A stretch of DNA of 61,629 nt from Thomasclavelia saccharogumia DSM 17460 (GCF_000686665.1 NZ_JMLH01000011.1:1-61629); one strand, 5' to 3'; counted from the stretch's first letter, positions 16,068-25,702 are shown. Numbers and translations: made by a program. The notes: generated by a model from the sequence alone, not told the origin.

Positions 16068-19000
16068 TTATGATTTCTTCATTTTACGGCGTTTGTAAAG
16101 ATATGTTCCAGCCAGTCCACCAGCAGACGCAAGCAACATCACGATAAATGCCATTACATTTGTACTGTCGCCCGTTTTGGGACTGTCGCTAGGTCTGCTA
16201 GGCTTTTCTGGTGTCGGTGGTGTTTCGGGTTTCTCTGGTTCTTCTGGCTTTTCCTTAAAGGTAATCGTCTGTCCCTTATCCTCAATATTCTTATGTTCGG
16301 TAACTTTCTTCGGTTCGTCTGGATTGCTTAAATCGTACAATTCCTCAAAAGTTACAAGCTGTTTGCTGTCAAGAGAAGTAGCGTCAAAGGTAAAGGCAAC
16401 TTCCACTTTCATAGCTTCGCTGTCAGCGGTAAAGGTATAATCACTTTCCACACGCTTTCCATTGATAAGAAGTTCTGCATTTTCTTCTTTCAACATCTGC
16501 CAGCCCACAAGTTTGTACTGTGTACCGATTTCTAAGCCCTCTAAGGTTACGGTATCAATGATTGTTACCTCTTTTTCAGCTTCAAGCTCTTTGTTGCCGT
16601 CTTTATCGGTAGCGGTTGTATGTATCTTGATGATACGCTCTGTGATAAGTACGGTCTGCCCGTCGTCCTTAATGTCTTTATGCTCCGCAACTTTTACGGG
16701 TTCGTCTGAATTGCTCAAATCGTATAATTCCTCGAATGTTACCAGATTTTTACCGCCAAGCTCGGACGCATTGAATGTATATGTAATTTCTATTTTCATT
16801 TCCTCATCATCAGCGACAAAGGTATAGTCATTTTCTACACGCTTTCCGTCAATGACAAGCTCGGCGTTTTCTTCCTTTAACATCTGCCAACCTTTGAGCT
16901 GATATTTTGAGCCTTTTGTAAGTCCGTCTAATTTGACCGTATCAACGATTGTTACCTCTTTTCCTGCAAGGATAGTCTTTTCGCCGTCCTTGCTGGTCGC
17001 TGTGGTATGGATAGAGATTTCTTTTTCGTATTCATCAGTCAGCGTCCCTAAATCAATCACAAGGTTATTTCTTGATACCACGATTTCAAAAGGTGGGATA
17101 AGTTCAAAGCCTTTGTTACTATCACAACGCATTTCTTCAATGATGTAGGTATCATAAGGTAATGCACCCTTGCTGTCGTCTGGTTCAGAAGTTCCAAACC
17201 ACACACCGTCCTCGCTGGTCTTTCCTGCGTTGGTATTGTGCTTATGAGAAGCCCATTCAGCAGAAGTGGAGAATTGCCCGTTATCATCAGTTACCACGAC
17301 GTGATTTTCGCCCGTTGTCTTGCTTGTGATCCTAAAAGGAACATCAGCAAGACGCTTGTGTGTGCCTGCACCGATTTTTACACCCTCAATATCTCCACGC
17401 TTAATCTGATTATAGATAGAATGGGCTTTTTCGGTTAAGTCCACGATTTTTCCATTTTCTGTGATTGTAAAATCAATCGGCTTTGCACCGTCAGTTAAGT
17501 AACCGTTGGGAGCTTCACTCTCAACGATACGGAATTTTCCATAAGGTAAGAGGTCAGAAGAAGTAGAAGCGACACCCTCAATATCTGTACGAATTGTCTT
17601 TACCACTTCATTTTTCTTGTATAACTTGCCCTCAACCAATACTGCATTATCATTTAAGGAAATGATGTCAAAGGCAGTATCTTTCAAAGTGGCACTTCCT
17701 TGTGGCTTTGTATCGCCCGTTTCTAAATCTCGTTTCTGAATTTTGACACCGCCACGGATAACCTTGTCTGATACGGAAAACTGGTTACTTCCAGATAATA
17801 CGGCAAGGTCGCCGTCCTCGGTAATCTGTGTTACATATAAGCCTTTTATCTGTTCGGACTTATCGCCAGCCTGCATATATGCACCCTCTAACAAGTAGCC
17901 GTTTGGAGCTTTTGTTTCTTCTACGGTTAGTGTTCCAAGTGGAAGAACCGCCTTGCCGTCCTGCATATAGAAGCTGTCGCCAGATACTTTGTATGTGTCC
18001 GCTAATTTTGTGATGTAATGAGTTGTCCCGTCGCTGTCTGTTTCAGCGATTGTCTTTGTAACCCATGTACGAGTAGCTTCGGCAGGGAGATTGTCTTTAT
18101 TGTAGAAGCCAGCATAATACTTCCATGTAAATTCCGCACCTGCTAAAGAAGCGTTCCCTTGCGGATTGTCTTTCTGTGTTTCCATATCAATCTTGAAAAG
18201 CTCAATCAAAGTGTCCGTTACTTTTGGCGTATCTGATACTTTCAAAATTGCTGTCTTTCCAACTTCAACCTTTAAGGAATATACAGTTTTATCCACTTTA
18301 TATCCTGCTGGTGCGTATAATTCCTTGATATAGACTGTGCCTGCTTTTACCTCTGCAATATCTGTGTTTCCGTTTTCATCAGTCGTAAGGGTGGCAAGCT
18401 GTTTTGTGCAGTCTTTATCAGAAAAGACACCGTATGTTGCACCAGCGATTGAGTAATTCCCGTTACCGTCTGTGATGCTGGCATTACTGGAAACCTTTTG
18501 CAGTTTCGTATTTCCGACATTCAGTTTCGCCCAGAATTGTCCCAATTCCTGCCCCTCGCCAGAGTAGATATAACCGCCACATTCATAGCGTCCTTTATTT
18601 TCTTTGACAAAGGCTTTCGCACCAGAGAAAACTTCGTCCTGCGTAGCCTTTGGAATTTCATCATAAGAAGCTCGCACGTTATCACATTGCCAGCCAAGAT
18701 GTACGCTCAATTTCTGCCAGACAACACATTGTTCCAACAGATAGACTTGTTTATAGTTCAATTCCTTGTGAGCTTCGCCATACTGTTTGACATACTCTAA
18801 GGATAACGCCACATCTGAAATCTGGTCGGCACTCATGCGTGAGCTTGCGTCAGCTCTGGTCTTATAGCCGTTCTTAAAATCTGTATTGATGTCAATACAA
18901 TAGGCAGTTTCGCCCTCGACTTTCATATAGCCCTCATTGAATGTCGAACCAATAGAACCGTCATTCATTACTTTTTCAATGATACCGACACGTTCTGCAC

Positions 19001-19112
19001 TTTCCGTCCAGTATTGCTTGCTTTCTGCATGAACGGGTGTAGTCGGTAAAGCAGTAACGACAGTTGCAAGAGCTAAGAAGCCCGTACACAATCGTTTCCA
19101 TGTCTTTTTCAT
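16068..19112 (-). CDS. VaFE-repeat surface-anchored adhesin with thioester domain
   Basis: About 1014 residues. A signal peptide (1-29) ends in TTPVHA. An N-terminal thioester-type domain follows, with Cys at about 72 (YCIDI) and Gln at about 128 (LEQCVVW). Several SpaA/prealbumin-like domains with ETKAPNGYLL-type strands come next, then two VaFE repeats (about 705-960, each with EEL YDLSN and HKDI-like ends), a Pro-rich linker, the sorting signal SPKTGD at 977-982, a helix and a basic tail. Thioester domains can attach covalently to host or partner surfaces, and such adhesins ride on Tn916-like ICEs in gut bacteria. The start at 19112 has AAAGGAG; the longer frame from 19157 lies in a hairpin. 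Confidence 0.93.
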   Translation of the reverse strand: MKKTWKRLCTGFLALATVVTALPTTPVHAESKQYWTESAERVGIIEKVMNDGSIGSTFNEGYMKVEGETAYCIDINTDFKNGYKTRADASSRMSADQISDVALSLEYVKQYGEAHKELNYKQVYLLEQCVVWQKLSVHLGWQCDNVRASYDEIPKATQDEVFSGAKAFVKENKGRYECGGYIYSGEGQELGQFWAKLNVGNTKLQKVSSNASITDGNGNYSIAGATYGVFSDKDCTKQLATLTTDENGNTDIAEVKAGTVYIKELYAPAGYKVDKTVYSLKVEVGKTAILKVSDTPKVTDTLIELFKIDMETQKDNPQGNASLAGAEFTWKYYAGFYNKDNLPAEATRTWVTKTIAETDSDGTTHYITKLADTYKVSGDSFYMQDGKAVLPLGTLTVEETKAPNGYLLEGAYMQAGDKSEQIKGLYVTQITEDGDLAVLSGSNQFSVSDKVIRGGVKIQKRDLETGDTKPQGSATLKDTAFDIISLNDNAVLVEGKLYKKNEVVKTIRTDIEGVASTSSDLLPYGKFRIVESEAPNGYLTDGAKPIDFTITENGKIVDLTEKAHSIYNQIKRGDIEGVKIGAGTHKRLADVPFRITSKTTGENHVVVTDDNGQFSTSAEWASHKHNTNAGKTSEDGVWFGTSEPDDSKGALPYDTYIIEEMRCDSNKGFELIPPFEIVVSRNNLVIDLGTLTDEYEKEISIHTTATSKDGEKTILAGKEVTIVDTVKLDGLTKGSKYQLKGWQMLKEENAELVIDGKRVENDYTFVADDEEMKIEITYTFNASELGGKNLVTFEELYDLSNSDEPVKVAEHKDIKDDGQTVLITERIIKIHTTATDKDGNKELEAEKEVTIIDTVTLEGLEIGTQYKLVGWQMLKEENAELLINGKRVESDYTFTADSEAMKVEVAFTFDATSLDSKQLVTFEELYDLSNPDEPKKVTEHKNIEDKGQTITFKEKPEEPEKPETPPTPEKPSRPSDSPKTGDSTNVMAFIVMLLASAGGLAGTYLYKRRKMKKS

Positions 19113-19146
19113 AAATCTAATGCTCCTTTCATTTTGGGTATAAAAA

Positions 19147-19170
19147 TAGACGCTCATTTCTGAACGTCTA
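19147..19170 (-). terminator. Hairpin upstream of the adhesin gene
   Basis: Arms 19147-19155 and 19162-19170 pair over 9 bases with one wobble, followed on the minus strand by ATTTTTAT. It stands only 35 bases before the adhesin ATG, so it may act as a terminator or attenuator isolating the ICE from the chromosome. Confidence 0.6.
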
Positions 19171-19265
19171 CATTATTGAAAGGCTTGTCCTCTCACACAT
19201 ATTTTATTTTAATAGGTACAACAGTTGCCTTTCTCCTTGTATTTTCGTTGTTTTCATTACTTGCG

Positions 19266-19418
19266 TTATCTACAACCCCCATGTCCTGGATCTATTACCA
19301 CCGATACCCCTTCTAATGTCAGTTCTTTACTAACAGCTATCGGACTACTTAAATAAAAACATTTAGTAAATATATATATAACGGCAGTTATTGCAATTAT
19401 TAGATATGTTTTTTTCAC
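19266..19418 (-). pseudogene. 5' remnant of an N-acetylmuramoyl-L-alanine amidase gene (CwlD-like)
   Basis: A GTG start (19418) with AGGTGA upstream opens a frame of 50 residues: a signal-anchor helix (KKTYLIIAITAVIYIF) and then VVIDPGHGG, the zinc-binding motif that begins Amidase_3 domains. The frame ends two codons later, so about 85% of the enzyme is missing. The break falls where ICE sequence begins, which suggests that the element inserted into this gene; the remainder would lie beyond the other ICE end, left of this window. Confidence 0.75.
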
Positions 19419-19504
19419 AAAATCACCTATCTAACTATATGCATTAAATCATTAAATAATGTCCAAAACTAACCAAGCACTAATACAATTTAATTTCATC
19501 ATCT

Positions 19505-20857
19505 CTACTTTAACACTTTTTCTACCAGCTTATATAAATACTTTGAATATGGTGGATATAATGAGATAAGGTTTTTTTTTAAATAGCGATGATGAATAGT
19601 CTGTTTATGACTAAAAGCAATAAAACTATCTTTACCATGATACTGTCCCATTCCCGAATAGCGAACACCCCCAAATGGCACCTTAGCTGATATTAAATGA
19701 CTTATACAGTCATTTATGCAACCACCACCAAATGATAATCGTTTTGTTAAATATTGAATGTATTGTTTATCATTAGAAAAAATATATAGGGCTAAGGAAA
19801 ACGGATGACGTTCGATAATTTCTACGATTTCATCACGATCTTTATATGTGATGATTGGTAAAATAGGGCCAAAAATTTCTTCATTCATAAAATTACTGCT
19901 ACCCCCATCAACTAAAGTCGGTTCAATCCACAAATCATTACGATCATAATTACCTCCTGTATATATTCTTTCACCATCAAAAAGATTAACTAAACGATCA
20001 AAATGCCGCTCATTAACTATTCTAGCATAATCATCTTGACTCAAAAATTTATCAATTATAGTTTGCCATATTTGAATAAACTCATCTTTTAATTTTTCAC
20101 TAATTATTAAATAATCAGGAGCAACACAAGTTTGTCCCGCATTCAAAATCTTTCCCCAGGCAACTTTTTCAACAGCATCCTTTAATAAAGCACTGTCTTC
20201 TATTATAACAGGACTCTTTCCACCTAATTCCAAAGTAACCGGTATTAACTGCTCACTAGCTGCTTTCATTATCTTTTTGCCAACTTCAATACTACCTGTA
20301 AAAAAAATATGATCAACCAAACTATGCGTTAACATAATCGTTATTGCTGCATCTCCTAAAATACAGCAAACATATTTATCTATAAATATTTCGTCAATAA
20401 TTCTTTTTACTATTTTTGCTGTGGCAGGAGCGTTTTCTGAGGGCTTAACGATTGCGCAATTTCCAGCGGCAATTGCACCAATCAATGGTTCAATTACGAG
20501 TTGAAAAGGATAATTGAAAGGTCCTATAATCAAACTTATTCCTAAAGGTTGATAAGTAACTGTATCATACGAACCAAATAAATAATATGGTGCTATTTTG
20601 CGGTTTGGCTTCATCCACTTTTTTAAATTCTTCTGCATATATCTAATGCTTTTTAAAACATAACCGATCTCGGTTGAATAAGCTTCAAAAGAGCTTTTCC
20701 GTAAATCTTGATATAAAGCCCGCTCAATATCTTTTTGATATTCTTTTATTTTTTGATAAAGTAATGTCAATTGTTGATTTCTAAAATTAAAATCGTATGT
20801 TTTTAAAGTTTTAAAATATTCATGCTGCTGGTTAACAATTTGTTCGATATTTTTCAT
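19505..20857 (-). CDS. Aldehyde dehydrogenase, ALDH3-like
   Basis: 450 residues, full length for the class 3 family. Catalytic Cys is C244 (GQTCVAPDY), the general base Glu is E210 (LELGGKSP), and the NAD site is in FFTGS near 186 and PFNYPF near 113. It oxidises aliphatic or aromatic aldehydes with NAD(P). The C-terminal KKNLISLYPPYSKYLYKLVEKVLK-like tail is usual in ALDH3 (given here only in outline). There is no ribosome site next to the ATG at 20857; the only AGGAGG is 28 bases upstream, directly before a three-codon ATG-TTG-TTT-TAA frame. Transcribed alone, away from the gene at 21066. Confidence 0.93.
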   Translation of the reverse strand: MKNIEQIVNQQHEYFKTLKTYDFNFRNQQLTLLYQKIKEYQKDIERALYQDLRKSSFEAYSTEIGYVLKSIRYMQKNLKKWMKPNRKIAPYYLFGSYDTVTYQPLGISLIIGPFNYPFQLVIEPLIGAIAAGNCAIVKPSENAPATAKIVKRIIDEIFIDKYVCCILGDAAITIMLTHSLVDHIFFTGSIEVGKKIMKAASEQLIPVTLELGGKSPVIIEDSALLKDAVEKVAWGKILNAGQTCVAPDYLIISEKLKDEFIQIWQTIIDKFLSQDDYARIVNERHFDRLVNLFDGERIYTGGNYDRNDLWIEPTLVDGGSSNFMNEEIFGPILPIITYKDRDEIVEIIERHPFSLALYIFSNDKQYIQYLTKRLSFGGGCINDCISHLISAKVPFGGVRYSGMGQYHGKDSFIAFSHKQTIHHRYLKKNLISLYPPYSKYLYKLVEKVLK

Positions 20858-20972
20858 TTTATATAGTTGAATTAAAACAACATAACCTCCTTATATTTGA
20901 TCTATTAAATAATATACTTATAATTATAAATAAAATTAAACTTTTTTCTATAAATAAGATATTTTAATCTCA

Positions 20973-20991
20973 TTATAGCTAATAGCTATAA
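20973..20991. promoter_or_regulatory. Palindrome in the divergent ALDH/methyltransferase region
   Basis: TTATAGCT and AGCTATAA form a perfect 8-base inverted repeat with a 3-base spacer, between the two divergent genes. It may be an operator; the regulator is unknown. Confidence 0.4.
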
Positions 20992-21012
20992 CAAAGTGCT
21001 GTTTTTCTGTAT

Positions 21013-21041
21013 TTTACAATAATCAAAAGACAAGTTATTAT
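21013..21041 (+). promoter_or_regulatory. Promoter of the MetE-like gene
   Basis: TTTACA (21013-21018) and TATTAT (21036-21041) are separated by 17 bases and lie 24 bases before the ATG. Confidence 0.55.
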
Positions 21042-21065
21042 ATGCAGTGATAGGAGGATAAGTAC

Positions 21066-22169
21066 ATGTTAAATATAAAATATGATATCGTTGGTTCTTT
21101 TTTAAGACCTCAAGAAATTAAAAAAGCACGCGCCCAATATCAAAAAAATGAAATTGATTTAAAACAACTAAGAAAAGTAGAAGATCAAGAAATCACAAAA
21201 CTAGTAGAAAAAGAAGTTGCTCATGGATTAAAATACGTAACAGATGGAGAATTTAGACGTCGCTGGTGGCATTTAGACTGGCTAAAAGAATTTGATGGAT
21301 TTACAACTAAACACCTTGATAAAGAAAGAAACGGTGTTGTAAACCATATTGAATTAGGTTTGATTGAAGGGAAAATATCTTATGATAAAAATAAATCACA
21401 CCCTGAAATTGAAGCCTGGAATTTTCTTTATAACTTAGCTCAAAAATACCCTGGTATTGAAGCTAAAAAATGTATCTCTGGTCCTAATATGATTTTAGTC
21501 GACCATTTCTTACAGTTAGGAATAAAAGATACCCCTTATTATGGCAATGATATCGATGCTATTATCGATGATATTGCTACAGCTTATCAAGATGCTATTT
21601 TAGATCTATATGACCATGGCTGTCGCTATTTGCAAATCGATGACACTTCCTGGACATATCTTATTGACGATGATTTTTTAGCAAAAGTTGATAAATTAGG
21701 ATATCAAAAAAATGAAATCTTGCAGTGGTTTAAAAAAGTTTCTACAAAAGCTTTAGAAAACAAACCTCAAGATATGGTTATTGCAAGTCATTTTTGCAAA
21801 GGAAATTTTAAAGGTTATCCTCTCTTTAAAGGCTTTTATGATTCAGTAGCACCTATCATTTGTCAAATTCCATATGATGGTTTTCTCGTAGAATATGATG
21901 ATGAACGTTCTGGTTCTTTTGATCCATGGGCACAGTTAAAAGGAACAAATACTACTTTTGTAGCTGGTTTGATATCTACTAAAAATCCTGTTTTAGAATC
22001 ACACGATGAAATCAAAACAAGATATCTTGAAGCCAAATCAATCATCGGTGATAATATTGCTTTATCTCCTCAATGTGGTTTTGCCTCTGTAGAAGAAGGA
22101 AACTGCATCGATGAAGATACTCAATGGAAAAAAATAGATCTTCTTGTTTCCTGTCAAGATTTTTTATAA
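21066..22169 (+). CDS. MetE C-terminal-domain methyltransferase (YxjG/YxjH-like)
   Basis: 367 residues, a single barrel like the catalytic half of cobalamin-independent methionine synthase. Probable zinc ligands are H242 and C244 (SHFCKGN), E276 (VEYDDE) and C337 (SPQCGFAS). The N-terminus VGSFLRPQEIKKAR and DGEFRRRWW are typical of the YxjG/YxjH group, which lacks the folate-binding N-terminal half. It probably methylates homocysteine or a related thiol. AGGAGG lies 8 bases before the ATG. Single gene with its own promoter and terminator. Confidence 0.9.
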   Translation: MLNIKYDIVGSFLRPQEIKKARAQYQKNEIDLKQLRKVEDQEITKLVEKEVAHGLKYVTDGEFRRRWWHLDWLKEFDGFTTKHLDKERNGVVNHIELGLIEGKISYDKNKSHPEIEAWNFLYNLAQKYPGIEAKKCISGPNMILVDHFLQLGIKDTPYYGNDIDAIIDDIATAYQDAILDLYDHGCRYLQIDDTSWTYLIDDDFLAKVDKLGYQKNEILQWFKKVSTKALENKPQDMVIASHFCKGNFKGYPLFKGFYDSVAPIICQIPYDGFLVEYDDERSGSFDPWAQLKGTNTTFVAGLISTKNPVLESHDEIKTRYLEAKSIIGDNIALSPQCGFASVEEGNCIDEDTQWKKIDLLVSCQDFL

Positions 22170-22182
22170 AAATACTGATTGA

Positions 22183-22214
22183 AAAAGATTATCCCGCCAA
22201 GGATAATCTTTTTT
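22183..22214. terminator. Bidirectional terminator between convergent genes
   Basis: Arms 22183-22194 and 22201-22212 make a perfect 12-bp stem with loop CGCCAA, a T-run after it and an A-run before it, serving both the MetE-like gene and the convergent DUF4091 gene. Confidence 0.9.
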
Positions 22215-22216
22215 CG

Positions 22217-25200
22217 TTAAAACATCTTATTTTCTTTTCTCTTACACACATATATGATTACAGTACAAGCTATCATGAAATATCCATAAATTAATCCTTC
22301 TGAATAATCTCCAGTCTGTGGTGATTTAGATATATTTGAATCATCTAACTTATCTGGTTCAATTGGTTTTTCAGAATCTTCACCAATTTTAATTAAATTC
22401 TTGATAGCATCAGCTAATGTATTTACCGCCAAATCTACTGTTTCTTGATCAATTGGATCAATTAAAATATTTTCAGCATTTTCTAATGCCATCTTAAACT
22501 CAGATTTCCCTATCTCTTGATATGTGTTCAAATCGATCATTTTAGCATCTTTAATTATTTTTTCAAGTGCACTAAGATCAATAACAGCAGAATCCGCTTT
22601 TACGTTAACGTGAATAGTATCACTATATTCACCAGCAATAACTGTAATATCAGCCATACCTGTTTTACAAGCTGTAATCATACCATCTTCTACTGTAACA
22701 ATTTGGTCATCACTACTTTGCCATATTAATTTTTCATGAATATAAGTTTCAATATAATCTAGCTGCATATTATATCCAGTAGACGCAACATTTTTTGTGC
22801 CGCTACCTTTGATTACTACATGATGATTTTTTAATTCTAAGCGTTCACTTTCATATAAGCGAGAATATACAATTCTTCCTGAACTATAGGCATCTACTGT
22901 TGTTACATATTCACTATCAATAAATACATCAAATTTCCCATTTAAATATTCTAAATTTCCAATAATCGCAAAACTATCTCCATAAAAATCAAATTCATAA
23001 CCATAGTTTTTAGCATCATCTCCATCAACTGGTGAGCACCAGTGATCATCACCATTATAAAACATACTTGGATATCCTTCATCAGTATGCCAGGCTCCAT
23101 TATAAACAACATTTTCATCAAAATCATTTATAATTGCTGTTTGTTTTAAAATCTCTGTTAACAAGTTTTCAGGTGATACTGTGGTCGTTAACTGTTTTGT
23201 TTGATCTGGGTATAACTCAATATCACGCTCGTTAATTGAAATATAAGGAACTACTGATCCATTAGCTGCCTGTTTAGATAATTGATCAATAAGCTTTTGT
23301 GATGAAATAATATCATAACTCAATTTATTAACAACATTTTCAACATCAGCACTTAGCCAGCTGTATGTTTCTTTTAAATAGCGAAGTTTTTCAATATCCC
23401 TTAAACCTTCTATAAGTTTTTCAAACCTTGGTGTAGATTGAGCCTTATAATTTGCATCTCTTAAATCAGGATAAATCAAGTATAAATCACCAGCTGCAAA
23501 CAAATCATGTTGAGAAGTGATAAGCGGTTCGGCATTAAAAGAATCAAAAGCCCAGCGTAATAATCCATCTGTACCATCTTTATAACTTTCATAAATAGAT
23601 GCTACACTCTCGCCAGGATTATTCAACATAGCACTATTTTGTGCTCCACATGTATATATCGTGGTTATTAAACCTTGTTGTGATCTTTGTTTAGTAATTT
23701 CTTTTGCCTTATCTTGAGAACCGATTGATATCGAAAGCGATAGATCATCAATTCTATCAAAAATACTTTCAGTATCATAATTATATACTGCAAGTGAAGT
23801 TTTTAATGACTTACCATCTTTATTTTTTACTGATTCAACTAAATCTAAGACTGGAGTAACTTCACTAAGAGGCCGTTCATCCATTGACATATACGCTATA
23901 TCAAACCAGCCTTTTTCATCCATATGTTCAACATAATCTTGTAAAAAGATCGACCACAATTCATTCCAGCGCTGTGAACCAGTATCTGGTCTTTCAAAAA
24001 CTACCTGATTTGCTGCCTCATCAAAATAAGTAATTCGATTTCCCCAACACGATAATGAAAACGCCTTGATTTGTTTATCAATACCATGTTCCATACATAA
24101 TTCAACCCATTTATCTAAATCAGTATAATCAAAACTAAATGTTCCATCAGCTTTCTTTGTCCATTTTACCATCGAAGGATACGGATCATGAGTTTGACTA
24201 TTCCAAGCATCTTCTACTACCGTAACAGTAATAGCATCCCCACCGATTCTTTTATAAAGTTCTAGTTGACTCTCTAATCCTGCCTGATATTGATCATCTA
24301 AATGAACATAATACAAATCAGTTACATCTGTACCAAAATACTCACTAGATGATTTACCTGAATAATAACGATTTGAACTGTATGGATACATCCATAATTC
24401 AATCTGTGATTGAAATTCTGGTAACACCAGATCCAAGACATCAAGCTGATATGTAAATTCTGTTAAAATTTCACCTTGCGATACTAATGATATCGTTGTA
24501 GTATATGATCCCGCTTGAGCATCTTTTGGTATCGTTATATCCACCCATGCGCTATACATCTGATTTGCTTTTAAATCTCTTTGTGTATCATGAGAGATAA
24601 TATCAAAAATGCTTTGATTAGATGTATGCGCTATTGCCGTATCCATATAAGTTAAATGAATATTCTCTTTACTGATAACATTCCCTTCTTGATCAACTAA
24701 ATCATCAGCTATTAATGATACAGCCGAATATTCTTTTGCTTTTGTAAAAATATCGATTCGACTCGTTACTTCATCATTTTTCCAAACATCTTTATGCCAT
24801 GTTTGTAAAGACGATAAATCTTTATCATAAAGATCATTAACATATGATAAATATTGTTCTGGATAAGCATGCTTATTATTATCGCTGATTATTCCTAGAA
24901 TTTCATTTTTGCAAGGTTTTACGGTTACTTCTACCTGCTTAAAAATATCTGTATTTTCCAGTTTTGCTGTAACTTTCGTAACCCCAGCACCAACTGCTGT
25001 AATTAAACCATTTTGATCAACAGCAGCAACCGCAGAATCTTCACTTGTCCAAATAACATCAGGTATTTGTGTTACATAAGATGGAAGAATCGTATAAGTA
25101 ATTTGTTTTTGCATTCCTTCTTCTAAACTTAATTGTAAATCACTTAACTGGATATCTGTAGCAAAGTACTCCATTTCTTCACTTTCAACTACAGCATAAT

Positions 25201-25702
25201 CAATCGCTGCTTCATAATTATCTCCAGCATCTGCATTTTTGCTACCATTTAATACAACTCGAATCGTATGTAGACCATTTTCTAATAACGAACTTTGATA
25301 CAACATTTCTTTATTCGCTCTACCATTACGATAATAATCGATTTCCCCTACTTTTACATCATCAATATAAACATCTGCTATACATCCATCATTAACACGA
25401 TGACCATATAATGTAACCCTATTTCCTAAAAACTTTAACGAATATGATGGATAATTCTCATTGAAAACCGCTTTAGTTGTCCAATGTTCATCGCCACCTT
25501 CAAATAAGCTAGGATAGCCACCCTCATATACCCAGCCATCGCTAAACGAAAATTGGTTAACATCTTCACCAACATCAGAATCATTAATAATAATTTCTGA
25601 ATAAATTTGATTTGCTTTTACTCCAGGACATCCCACTAAAACCATAAAAACAGTTAAAACAACTATAAATATCTTTTTAATAACTAACAGATTTTTCTTC
25701 AT
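22217..25702 (-). CDS. Wall-anchored DUF4091 glycoside-hydrolase-like protein
   Basis: 1161 residues. After a signal peptide (1-30) come: a beta-sandwich carbohydrate-binding-like domain (about 50-172), a Big_2 Ig-like domain (about 180-262), a long catalytic region (about 270-800) with DUF4091 and a candidate acid pair in YMSMDERP (604-611), a second Big_2 (about 818-1035) that is split by a second copy of the binding domain (about 851-990), a FIVAR-like helical region (about 1040-1105), and a sorting signal SPQTGD (1127-1132) with helix and Lys/Arg tail. DUF4091 enzymes are poorly characterised glycosidases. AAGGAG precedes the ATG. It is monocistronic. Confidence 0.85.
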   Translation of the reverse strand: MKKNLLVIKKIFIVVLTVFMVLVGCPGVKANQIYSEIIINDSDVGEDVNQFSFSDGWVYEGGYPSLFEGGDEHWTTKAVFNENYPSYSLKFLGNRVTLYGHRVNDGCIADVYIDDVKVGEIDYYRNGRANKEMLYQSSLLENGLHTIRVVLNGSKNADAGDNYEAAIDYAVVESEEMEYFATDIQLSDLQLSLEEGMQKQITYTILPSYVTQIPDVIWTSEDSAVAAVDQNGLITAVGAGVTKVTAKLENTDIFKQVEVTVKPCKNEILGIISDNNKHAYPEQYLSYVNDLYDKDLSSLQTWHKDVWKNDEVTSRIDIFTKAKEYSAVSLIADDLVDQEGNVISKENIHLTYMDTAIAHTSNQSIFDIISHDTQRDLKANQMYSAWVDITIPKDAQAGSYTTTISLVSQGEILTEFTYQLDVLDLVLPEFQSQIELWMYPYSSNRYYSGKSSSEYFGTDVTDLYYVHLDDQYQAGLESQLELYKRIGGDAITVTVVEDAWNSQTHDPYPSMVKWTKKADGTFSFDYTDLDKWVELCMEHGIDKQIKAFSLSCWGNRITYFDEAANQVVFERPDTGSQRWNELWSIFLQDYVEHMDEKGWFDIAYMSMDERPLSEVTPVLDLVESVKNKDGKSLKTSLAVYNYDTESIFDRIDDLSLSISIGSQDKAKEITKQRSQQGLITTIYTCGAQNSAMLNNPGESVASIYESYKDGTDGLLRWAFDSFNAEPLITSQHDLFAAGDLYLIYPDLRDANYKAQSTPRFEKLIEGLRDIEKLRYLKETYSWLSADVENVVNKLSYDIISSQKLIDQLSKQAANGSVVPYISINERDIELYPDQTKQLTTTVSPENLLTEILKQTAIINDFDENVVYNGAWHTDEGYPSMFYNGDDHWCSPVDGDDAKNYGYEFDFYGDSFAIIGNLEYLNGKFDVFIDSEYVTTVDAYSSGRIVYSRLYESERLELKNHHVVIKGSGTKNVASTGYNMQLDYIETYIHEKLIWQSSDDQIVTVEDGMITACKTGMADITVIAGEYSDTIHVNVKADSAVIDLSALEKIIKDAKMIDLNTYQEIGKSEFKMALENAENILIDPIDQETVDLAVNTLADAIKNLIKIGEDSEKPIEPDKLDDSNISKSPQTGDYSEGLIYGYFMIACTVIIYVCKRKENKMF

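Larger units (their letters stand above)
1..19270 (-). mobile_element. Tn916-family ICE, incomplete (integrase end outside window)
   Basis: The gene order from YdcP proteins through FtsK-like coupling ATPase, MobT relaxase, ArdA, TcpE, VirB4, Orf15, NlpC/P60 and TcpC is that of Tn916 orf23 to orf13, all on the minus strand. The conjugation genes are clearly more GC-rich than the chromosome to the right of 19.4 kb. Tn916's tetM-orf12 region is replaced by an sdpR-type operon. No integrase, excisionase or tet gene lies in the window, so the element must continue left of position 1 or have lost that end. The right boundary near 19270 is inferred from a chromosomal amidase gene that breaks off there. 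The left limit is unknown. Confidence 0.85.

Noticed and set aside
19176-19277. 29-codon frame from the ATG at 19275 reading out of the amidase remnant
   Set aside because: It has AGGA just before the ATG but is very short and hydrophilic, with no known family. It probably only reflects the junction, although a small ICE peptide cannot be ruled out.
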